A DNA stretch of 64,000 nt from Pyxicephalus adspersus (lineage: Eukaryota; Chordata; Amphibia; Anura; Pyxicephalidae): the NCBI RefSeq assembly GCF_032062135.1, contig NC_092860.1:154038116-154102115 (forward strand), in the 5' to 3' direction. A model generated the notes under the pieces. The model was not told where the DNA came from, made no database searches, and saw nothing but the letters and a program-made list of their open reading frames with translations. The position numbers and the translations under genes are program-made. Below, in pieces: positions 35,701-47,700 of this stretch (the stretch's first letter is position 1; the number at the start of each line of letters is the position of its first letter).

Positions 35701-38700
35701 CAAAATTAAGCTTTATAAAGGTATAAAAAGGAAGAACCAAAAAATAAAACCAGGAACAAGCAAGAAAAAAAAAAGAAGAGAAAAAAGTGAAGGAAAGAAA
35801 GAAGATGGACATATACTATATCTAGATAGAAACCATAAAATACATTTACAAAAAAGGAAGATATGTAAGGAATCAGATAACCAAGGTTGACAGACAGATA
35901 ACATTTTTTATGATTATCGTTAAGAACAGCTGCAAGTATTTCATTAATCATTGTACCTTGCACTCTTTGTTTTACTTCTAAGAAGTTTAGAGAAGGAGTC
36001 CTTCAAGCGTGGGCTATGGTATGTTTGTTGTTTATTAAAATATAACAACTGTTGACAATCTACCTACATTAGGTATAGGTGATAGATATTTAGGAGTGAT
36101 AGATATTTAGGATCTCCAGGTATATTCAATCCTAAAATTGTATAAATCATGTTATACACTCTAATCCACAATTTAGAAATTTGAGGTACAACCACCAAAT
36201 GTGACACACAGTACCACGAGTAAAACAACACCAAAAACAATTTGGAGAATAAGAGACTTTGTGAGCTATGTGTACTGAAGTCAAATACAGTCTCATATGG
36301 CCCTATTTGAGTTCTCAAGCACAATTTCATTTAAGGTATTGAAAAATCTGCACCCAAAGTCTCAGTTTGAATTGAGGATAATTTTAAGAGCTTCAAATGG
36401 ACCTAAACTCAAATTTTGACGTCACCTAAAAGAGTATACAACCATTTATATAAGGAAAAAATATTATTCCTTTTTTTTTTTTTTTTTAACTGCAACAACT
36501 TTTTTTTGAAAAAAGAAAAAAACAGCAAGGGGTAAAGCATCTCCCCTTTCTATTTTAATTGTTGTGGTGATTACGACTGAATGGGAGAGCAGAGTCTCCA
36601 GGGATATATATGTCACACATCCCAGAAAACTATAGGCTGTTCGGCTGCTCGTTTGGGCTTACGCAGAAGATGTATTTTCCTTCACTGAGGGGAAAGAGTT
36701 GCGGATCTCACACAAGCGCAGTGAGATTGGCACTGTTTTCATCACAGGGACCTACATCAGCTTCAACTCGTGCCAGCCCAGTGCAAGATTGGGTGACGTA
36801 CCCAAAAGAGAAAAGAAGATGCTGGCACCCAGAACTTTTCCCGGACCGGGATGGAGAAGAAGTCAAAGACAGGACCTGATCGAGAAAAGCTCTAGAGTGA
36901 TGGATCCACGATATTAAAAGTAAGTGTGTAAGTATTTTCCAGTACATTACGCTTTAAGTTCTGAAAGAAAAGAATGGATTTGTTCAGGGGAAGGATCAGG
37001 TAATGCGTGATACAGTTTAGAAATGTGATGATTAAACTCCTCTAAAATCTTGGGAGTTTTGGAAGTAGTAAGCTGATCCCTGATGCTCAGGTATATTGCT
37101 GGTTTATGCCTAGGAATATTCTTCAGTTTGTTGGCCAATAAAGTACCTATTTTAGTACCATTAACATAATATTTGTGCTGTGTCCAATGAAAATTACGTT
37201 CAGGAAATATTTTCCTAAAACTATCACCTAAATTGTAACTCTCTGACCAGCACAGCAGCACAAAGTGGAGACTTATGCTGCTGAGTCCCATCTTTTATAT
37301 AGGACTGCAGTGGTGCCAGCTCCTTGTATAAAACTGATGAAAATGAGCCAAAAGGTCCACCTGTGATGGGCAGATGTTTGCCACACATGTGGGGAAACTG
37401 AGACTCCGGTTAGAACTCAAAACACAGTTCAAAAATCCAGACTGGTTTTGTCTTTGAAAAGATTAAAATAAACACCTTTAGAAGTATTGTTAAAAACCTC
37501 ACTTGCAAACTTATTGCAAAACATTTTGTAGTTTATTACAGAATCAGTGACAATTCTATACACCATTCGGAGATAATACTAAATGCTACATTTCTCAAAA
37601 TAATAACTTCCATCATCATCCTGTGGTCTTCAGATTCTGGATTGATATAGTTACTGTATCTACTGTGTATTTATATGTTTCAATACACTCACCTTATTCT
37701 TTATTCTGCGTACATTTATTTCAGATTCTGGTTCCATAATCTTTAGATAGGAGTATATATCATGCAATGCCCGAGCCAGTATGTTAACTGCAGTAAACAC
37801 TCTGTAAGGTATCATATCATTACGATATGCTTGCAAGTTGATGTTGGTCAATTCACAAACTTTAAGAGTATACTGTAGATGGATCGGTATGAGAAAGTTC
37901 TTCATTGGGTTCCCCGAAAAGCATTGATGGTGAGAAATAATTATATCCTCCAAAAATGGGTCATTTGTGTTGCTGGTAAACCTAATACTACGGAAATATT
38001 TCTGCATCTCCGGTATAGATGTGTTGGGAAATGTGAACACCAAACTGCAGTTACCAAAAGCCAAATGTTCTGTATCATGTGACCAAGAATATGGAAGAAT
38101 AAATGTTTTATTTACATGATAAGGGACAGTTCTGGCCAGATATGCACCATAAGTCACGCTAATAGTGCCACAGATAATTACAACTTCAGTGGTTGAGGTT
38201 TGCAGCTCTTGCGGAATTTTATCAAAATTCTTTACAGACACCAGAATCTTGAATTCAATACAAATTCCATGATTAGTTAAATGTTTGCTGAGTTGTCGGA
38301 TCTCTCGTTCTCCATATTCATCATCGGATGTAATGATCCCAACCCAATTCCACTTCAACCTTCCCAGTAATTTCACTATGGCCACATATTGCATTTCATT
38401 ATCTGGAACTGTCATGAAAACATTGGGATACATCTTTCTGTCACTTAGTAAACTATCTCCAGCTCCATAACTGATCTATAAGGAAAGAGGACAGAAGTCA
38501 TGCTTCATGTTAGCAGTAACTGGCTGCTTGTGCTGCTTCTCTCTCTGTGTTTGTGCTCTGCTGTACAGAGACTACAAGGAACATGAGAGAAGGTGTTCAA
38601 GCACAGTGAAGCCACAATATTGGTCCCATAGTTAGTGATCACACTGCTTATTAGGAGGTACCAGAGGGAAAGACACCTCCTGACCATTCCTCAATAATAG

Positions 38701-41700
38701 TTCCCACTGTGTGGATTTATTAGTGCCACAAAGTATATTCACCCATACCATGTAATGCCCCTGCCAATAGCCACATCTCTAGGTGTCTGCCTTCATATGG
38801 ACCGGGCTAAACACTGAACTTTACAGGTGACATGTTTGTAGACTGCAGGGACTGATCATGACATTGCCAAAGGCTTTTCCAGTCATAATATGAAAACTGG
38901 TAGGAACTTTATTAGCAACCATGGGAGAAAATTGCCTTTGTGTTACTGAAAATAATTTTACTTATTTTTTAACTTACTTTGCATTATTAGTAGAAGAAAA
39001 ATCAGCCTGTGCAAATATTGTGTACTGCTTTACGTAAGTCAGACCCTCTGAAACTATCATATCTTTTCAGGCCGCAAGCCTCGCGTGAGATCCAAGATGG
39101 CGCCGTGTCTCCTCAGCCATCTTCTCCCGCGTTCAGACGGACAGAGGGATCTCCTCAAAACAACAACCCTGGACAATCTGGAGAGTCCCCTGCCTGTCCG
39201 GGTGAGTCCTCTTCTTCTTTTTTTGAGTTGCAATCCTCTCCCCAGCCACAGAAAAGCCCTAATGGCAATATATCCGGATCTCCAGAAATTCCGTCTGGGG
39301 ATGAGAAGCAGCAAGCTAGGCTTTTAGAGATATGAGCTTTGGAGCTCTTCCCTACTGATGAAGCCACTATTTCTTTTTCAACCCATAAGGAGATGCTCCT
39401 CTCCCTTCAGCACTCTTTGCACCAGGACATAGTGTCCATGATGGATAAAGTTCAGTCCAATATTTCAAGTCACGCTTCAAGATTACATCATGGAGGATGC
39501 TTACCAAGATAAATGCAATGATATCGATTGGCTTAAAACCAAGTTGGCTGATTTGGAGGACCACTCACGTAGAAATAACATAAAATTTAGGGGCATACCT
39601 GAATCTATATCACAATCCTCCTTACCTACATTTTTACGCTTCATGTGTCAAGCCTTACTACCGTCTGCATCTGAAATGGATCTACTTATCGATCGAGCTC
39701 ACAGGATCCCTAAGCCATCCTTTTTTCCTAAAGAAACATTTCTTCCACATGAAGAAGAAATTGATGGTAGCGGCAAAGAAAGTTACAATTATTTGAGGAA
39801 CCTTTTCAAAGCATACAGCTGTTTGCGGATTTATCTTCTCTTACCATACAGAATTGCAAAAAAATGTTACCTATCACTAAGCTCCTGAGAGAAGGCAATG
39901 TCCTCTATAAATGGGGTTCTCCTACTAAAGTACTAGTCCTGCTTAATGGAAAAATGCATGCAATTGCATCTGTGAAAGAGGGTATGCAACTTCTGCAAGC
40001 AAACCATCTTCATCCTTCAACTGATGAGATCACGTGCGGTTCTCCGAGATCGCCTAAAAAGTTGGATACCGATTGGAAATGGGCTACTTGATTTTGCACA
40101 CTTTTGATTGTACCACTTGGCATGGTGCCACCACAGTTTTGAATTCTCTTTATCATCTTGAGAATCGCTGTTCAGTTTGTGATGCCCAAGTGTCTGGAAT
40201 GTATTCCATTGCTTTTCCTTTATTTAATGATTATGTTTTTGTATCTTTTTTCTTGTTCCTTCCTTTTTTAGTTTTTTTGTTTTTCCTTACAAGTATCCAT
40301 ACCTACTTACTAATTGAGTTCTCCAACAGTATGATGCTTCATCTTACCCTTCACCCTATGTATCTTGGCATAGATTGTGAATGTTGGATGGCTGTATTCA
40401 TCTTGGTTAATAGGCCGGGTGGCCATGCTAATGTTCTTGTGTCTTCTAATCCAGAAACATGGGAATACACATAATGTCTTTGAATGTCCGAGGTTTAAAC
40501 AGCCCTTTCAAGTGCTCTTTGGTGCAACGTAAAGTTCAAGTGTGGTGGTGAGATTATATTTCTTCAAGAAACTAATTTCCACTCACTGAAAATGCCGAAA
40601 TGGACTTTTAAGCCCTTTACGCATCAGTATTCCTCTGCGGTACCAAGGAAATCTTGTGGCGTTATGATAGCGATTAAGGATTCTCTTTGATTTCAGTACA
40701 AAGATCATATATCTGATTAAGATGGTCGTTATGTAATTTTGATTTGCAAATTGGACTTTACACACTAGTAAACCTGTATGCACCGAATCCAAAACAATAT
40801 GTTTTTTTACGTCAACTTATCAAGCAAATCAGGCAAATACAACAAGGCTCTCTACTTATTGGTGGGGACTTTAATAGTATACCGGATTTTCTATTGGATA
40901 CTATATCTTTGGCGAAACGTACACCGAGAGATCTGAAAAATTTTTTGATTGACCAAGAACTTTATGACGTCCGGAGATGTCAATATGGTTCCGAACGGGA
41001 CTTTACCTCATCATCATCACACCTCACTTATTCAAGGATTGATTTTTTTCTTACAGGTTTTCACCTTTCACTGAATATATCCTTTTCTAAGGTTGTTACG
41101 ATAACATGGTCTGATCATGCACCGATTATTATCGATATAGATAACCAAATGTAAACCCCCTGAGAGAATTTGGCGGCTTAACACCTTTCTCCTCAATAAC
41201 TCGAATTTGCAGAAACCAAATGTTCAGGCATTGGAATTATATTTTTCTATGAATAACACTGAAGGTGTTAGTCCATTTAGCTTATGGAATGTCCATAAAG
41301 CTTATATGTGAGGAGTCTTTATTAAATTGGGAGCCTTTGAAAAAAACAAAAGATGAGACAACTTAATGAAGTACTCTGTTCGGGAAAATAGGAGGGCCCC
41401 CTCCTCCCAAGTCATGGAACAACTATGGAAGGATAGACTGCTCTTGCGGTCTCTTCTTCTGTATAAGTTTGATTTTCAGATTAAAAAATTGACAGGTGAG
41501 CACTATGTTTTGGGTAATAGAGCAGGTGCTGTTTTAGCACAGAAATTGAAATCTCCACCCATATCTCATATTGTAGATCCTACCACTGGTAAAATTTGCT
41601 ATAGCCCCCGTGATATTACAGAAGCTTTCCACAACTACTATCACATTTTAACAATTTACAAATGGATGGTAATACGCCACAACCTACACCTCAACTGCTA

Positions 41701-44700
41701 TCTGCTTTGTTAGATTCTGTTTCATTACCAGTGTTTAAAGAAACATTTACCTATATACATTTCATTATCTCAAACAGGCCACTCCCCTAACATTCATAGG
41801 AAAAGATATGCGATGAAAGACATCAATTTAAGGCGGTACTTTTAAAGCCAGTACCATCAATATATTACAAAAATAACATTTTTTTTTTAATAATAAACAT
41901 TAAAAACAAACATAATTTCAAATACATAAAACACGATAAAATCGTGGGTGTATATAATGACCTCTCCTTACAGAATGCCCCCAAAGGGTTTGAATTCTGA
42001 ATTACTTCTCAACACGGTTCGCGGAAAAAATCCACTTCTTGAGGAGGAAGGAGAGAAGTCTAATGTTTGTACTTCCAGCAGCCCTCCTATTTAAAATTGT
42101 TGCAAGGAAGGAGGTGGTTATGGAGGCAATGGTATATTCAAATCCCAGTTAGCTAATTATTGAGTAATCTCTTTCAATTTTCAATATAAATCACAGTGAT
42201 CTTATGTTTCGTTACTGTTTCATGTTATCGGGTGACTAATTAGAATCTGAGCTCCTTTTTCGGTATCCGAAAATATTAATGTTATTAAGTTTCTTCCTAA
42301 CCACATATAGCCAGGTATAGATGGATATTCCAATGGGTACTATAAAGTGTTCATACATTGTATTTCTCCTTTTTTGGTGACTGTGTTCAACGCAGCTGTT
42401 TCAATTGCTACGTTCCCTAATGAAATGTTACAGGCATTGATTGTTACTCTGCCAAAACAAAGTAAAGATCCTACTCAAACCAATCAATATAGGCCCATTT
42501 CATTATTGAACACAGACATCAAAATTTATGCCAAACTAATTGTGCTTAGACTTGCCAAAATTCTTCTCTTCTAATTAATCCTGATCAGGTAGGCTTTGTG
42601 AAGACACCTAATTAATATCATCAAAAATGTGGAACTCTAGAAACAACCTTCTCTGCTGTTCTCTTTGGACGCAGAGAAGGCATTTGACAGAGTGCACTGG
42701 AGTTACCTAGCTGCAATACTGGAGAAATTTGGAGTTGTCGGTTGGATAAGCAAGGCCATAATGGCTTTATATACATCTCCATGTACCAAGGTTTTTACAA
42801 GAGGGGCTTTATTCTTTTTCTTCTCAATCACAAACGGAACTCGTCAGGGGTGCCCCCTATCGCCCATAATATTTACCCTATTAGTAGAACCCCTGGCAAA
42901 ACTTATCTGTTCAGACCCGAATATTCATGACATTTCCGTTTTTAATACTGTAAATAAAATTAGCCTGTTTGCAGATGATATCATAATCATGTTAACAAAC
43001 CCAAAAAGATCTTTAACGACTGTACAAAATGTACTTTTACAATTTCTGGGGATTTTGTTACCAAGATCAACATCAGCTCTCTATGATCTTAACTATAGAC
43101 CATTTTTGCAATCTCTTCCAGAAGAATTGAGTAAACTGAAAAAAGGAGAACTCTCTGTATCAGGCAGAATTGCTGAATTCAAAATGCTAGTACTTCCCAA
43201 GTTCTTATATAAGTTTAGGACAGTTTCTACTCCTATTCCCACAAAATTTTAAATCGCAGTACAAAAGTTTATTTCAGCGTATATTTGGTGTTCCCCTTCA
43301 ATGCAAGGCATTAAAAACACCTTTGTAAAACTTAACTCCATGTACCTTTGTACTTAAGTAGGGGGGGGGGGGGGGCCTTTGGGCAACCCTTAACAGAAGG
43401 CTTCCATATTTGAAATGATTTTACCATCCGCAGTCCCCAACAACACAGGGGTCACATTGTGGGGATAAGGCCCCCTCCCCTTAAACAAGGTCCTTGCCAC
43501 TGTTGGTTACAAACGAAGGTATAGAAGCTGCATACTTTCTGCCTTCTTTCTTCTTTTTGTAAATTCAAGAGGAACTGTAAGGCCCCCACTCAGCCTCGGG
43601 GGACTGGTTGCATCTCCCAGCACTCAGTTGTCCCCAGGACTTGGTGTGCAAGGGATGATGTCTAAAAATAGGCCAGCAGTTGACCCGAAGCCCACAGTAC
43701 AGAGTACAAAATTTCAGGAAATCCAAAAACAAATTTGATCAGTCCCCTAAGCAAAGTACAAAGAAAAAGGCAAAAAACAGAATTGCGGTTACAAGCAGAG
43801 GTCGGTCCAGGCCGAGTTCAACGGATAGTCAGGAACAGGCACAGGTTAGTAACAGAGAAATACTCAAAAAATCAATCCAACACAGGTAAGCCCAACAGAT
43901 GCTATAACAGGTACATCTGACAGGGAGCAGAGAGGCTATAAAGCCCCAGCAGCCAATGACAGAATGGGATTAATTAGGAACCCTCAGAGCACTGATCTGG
44001 AAACTCCAGTGCTACTGCGAACGCATCAGCCTGGGAGAATAGGCTGTATGCACCTTCCTGAGGTCAGGCATTACCTGGGATTGTAAGCCCAAAGAGCGCC
44101 TCCTAACAGGAAGATCTAGGAATAGGAGAGGGGGCACACATGCCTGCTGATCTATTTATTACCCACAAATGTCCCCATCCCATGAAAAGGCCTGATTTTA
44201 ATAATTGGGGGCGGACACACTGTTTTTTTTGTATATTTTATTTTACCTAAACATAAAAAAATAAACACTAAAAAGGTAATACCTCTTACAGCCATGTTAT
44301 ACATTTTACCATTATTTACAATAAATTCTTTTATACTGCAACCAGCCCATTGCATTACAAGGAGGCATGCAAAATTTACAAAAATTCTGATTTAGGTAGA
44401 AATCTTATATTATATCTGAACGCATTGGGATGCTAATGGGGGACATTCAAATGCTAAATAACCACTTGGTTGAATTATAAACATGTTTTGTCCACTAAAC
44501 TTACTTTAAAAAAATAAAAACAATTGGGAATCTCCTCTAGGTCCCTCTGGCTTCTCCAGCAAATGTTTGACTTTGTAAATAATGTAAAAAATTGGCTAGC
44601 AATAGCCCACTTTAAAAAATAACAGCTATTACTACCTACACCTTGCTATTATTTTTTAACAAAAATGCTTAGTTTTGTTTTCTGTTTATTCATGGTCTCC

Positions 44701-47700
44701 CAGACAAACACAGCAATTTTGGGGAAAATGTTACCCCACACTGTACTTTCTTATTTACTGGCCATGTAAAAAGTTTGCAGAACTCTAAATTAAGTCAAAT
44801 CGTCTAACAGAAAGAAGGAATTAATTTGATGCAATGTGATGTATTTTTTCCTATTTCTCCCTATAAAATACTTAAATATATAACCTCTGTAACTAGAACA
44901 GCAACACAAAATGACTCCTTGTACAACTGTGCTTGTCAAGCTTGGCAGGACAGGGCCTCTAGGGGGCCTACACAGAAATGGTGTAAGACCTGAGAAAGGC
45001 CAAGGCCCTTCTCCAGAGTCTTTAGTGGTGGGGATGTTGCGCTGGTGGTTACTGCCAGGTTGCTGCCTTGGGCACACCAGGATGGGCAGGATGATGCACG
45101 GTACCAAATAACTATCTTAATTTTCCTTGGCTATTTAGATTAAATCTGTAAGAGCAGGCGCACCCAGGCTCAGAACTGCCACATGCGCAGGAGAGAGGTG
45201 CCTGCGCTTTAGCAAGAAAGAGGTAGGTGCTCTTTTATAGTTAGTTTAAGTTATGTCAGCCCTCTGTAGAAGACGAGGAAGGCCTGCCAGTTCAGTTGCC
45301 TGAGAATGGTCGAAGTTTGCCACACATGTGCAGAAGACGTCTAGGGCTCAGGTAAGATCTTGAATTAGTAAAATAGATAAAAGTTTCAATGTGAGATCAG
45401 AAAATGAGAAATGTTGGTCAGAATTGACCCTGACTGGATTTCTCTGACCATCTGTAGCTTTATACAGGTATGACTGCTTTGCCTCTACTTGGGTACTGTA
45501 TCAAGGAAAGTATCAGAATATACATAGTGGTGATAGGTTGGTATTCGGGGTCTCTTACCTGGGTGTAACCATACAGATTCAACAGCTGAGCCATTTGGAG
45601 AGTAGTATCTGATCGGAGGTCTCCAATGAAACCAGCCACGTTATCCCGCTCCATACAGGAATAATTTGGAGCTTCCTTTGTATGTCCAGACAAGATTTGT
45701 AGAACATCTTTTGTAGCTTTCTTCACGTCTCCACAAGAATCATACACTTGATATCCCAGAGTCACATTAGGCAGAATATCTGGATTGGAGTTTATCTCAT
45801 TAATAGCGAATATAAATGCCAAGACATGGGCATATTCTCTATCAGTGACACTGTGAAAATAAAAATGGGATTTCTTACTGTCTACAGTACATCGGGAAAT
45901 AAAAAAATCTAGACATTACCTTTGTGCTGGCCATTATCCTCACCTTGGGTGTCCTGACTTTTTCTTTTGTTCCTTGCTTTTCTATGAAGTATTTTATGTA
46001 GCAGTAGCAGTGCTCTCAGATGGAGCCTAATAACGAATTGATAGAACATTTCACTTTAGCTCATATACTGTTAGCAACTGTCTCTATGGTGCGTTTCTCT
46101 CTTCTCTATGTGTTGGTTTACATAAATGTAACCTGTTTTCCCTGTCCAATATTTTATTAAATAAATATTTTATTGCTATTTAGTTAGTTTTGTAGTTCAA
46201 GCATGCCTAAAATGTTTTTTTTTTGTTTTGTTTACTTTATTATTGCAGACAAGGGTATGAAAAACAGTATACAAAGGGGTGACAAGCCCTCTTTACGGGC
46301 AGATAAGGAGTACAATACACATCATTAGTTAACTAGGAGAATAGAAGCTATGGGTGATGTTACTTTGGAGAATAGTCAAGGAAGGCCAAGGCAGGCAGCA
46401 GGCAAGCGAAGTGAGGGGTCAAGAACCAGAAATCCAGAGCATTGGCTCCAGTGACATAGGGACAACTGAAGACACAGGGAAACACATGAGACACAGGAAG
46501 TGTCATGAGGCACGGGGGACACAGGGGTCACCACAGACACGGGGGTACTCTGGGAGAGCACAAAGACACAGACAGAGAAATAGACTCGGAGACAAAGGGT
46601 TAACAGGTGGACTGGGAAAAGGTGGACTGGGAAAGCAGAGTATTAGCAAACAAGTGCATAGAAAATGCTCAGCAGTAGTGGAGACATGTTGCACAAAAGT
46701 TGGGCGCTTGTCGAAGCCAGCTAAATAGCTAAGGACAAATAAGAGGCTCTCCTGATTGGCCGTCGGGAAGATAAATACTGACATAATATGGAAGAGCAGC
46801 ACTCCCAGGCTTGGAACTGCCTGCATGCAAAGGAGAGAATTTTTGTTTTTAGGTTTAATAAAACTTTATATTAGTCTTGGTCCATTTGGAAGACTTGTTG
46901 AGCCAGATTTTCACATGAGGGGTTTCTCAGCAGCAAGGGGTATGATGGATGAGGACTTGCTGTGGATACAGAATATGGAATCTAATTCCCTCTGCCTGGC
47001 TCTCCTCTTGTGGTGCTGGAACATATTTCCTGGCTATCAAGTTTATAATCTTTCAAACAATTCGATCTGGTGACTTTACTATACTACAATTGGTGTTCCT
47101 CCTCAGGAAGCTGCACTAGCGAAACCTTAAGAGAAACACAAAACATGAGAAAGCAAACCGCTGATTGAAGGACACTGATTAACTATGATCTATTCAGTAT
47201 TGTATGAAGGCTTTATTGTTTTAATTTCCATTGATGTTGTATTATTAGTAAAGTAAAAATAATATATTTTGTTAGAGGATTTTTTTTTCCTCCACCCACT
47301 TCTGAGCACACCTCATGTGATGAGATGGAGAGGCCACTATTCAGGGTTATTTGTCATACTGCATACAGTTTTTCTGTCTATTTGTTATAGAACCAGTTTG
47401 TCCTATTGCTAATATAATAATCTGGAAGTTCTAATGCTAGTTGAATTGGTCAATATTTTGCTTTTTCCTATGTTTCTCCCCAGTCTATCCTTTGTCATGT
47501 TTTTCTTCTCAAAACGCAAATATAATTGTACTTTTAAACATAAATTATCCGTTAAACCTCCCCACCGGTCACCAAGTCAGCCCTTGTCTCTAATAGCATA
47601 ACGGAGCAATATATTTGTATGGTGATTTTTTCTAATAAAATAAAATTATGAAAATAGATAACTGAACAGATATAAAAATAAATAGCAGTTTTACCTGAGG

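Noticed and set aside
35666..35890. Lysine-rich 74-codon frame
   Set aside because: Arises from an A-rich LINE tail; composition only.
36610..36917. Overlapping plus-strand frames
   Set aside because: Two frames over the same dispersed repeat, without a domain or conservation evidence.
39057..39367. Overlapping frames on both strands at the start of the L1 copy
   Set aside because: Part of the L1 5' region and ORF1 start; the frames contradict each other and only the 39490-39888 ORF1 piece is recognisable.
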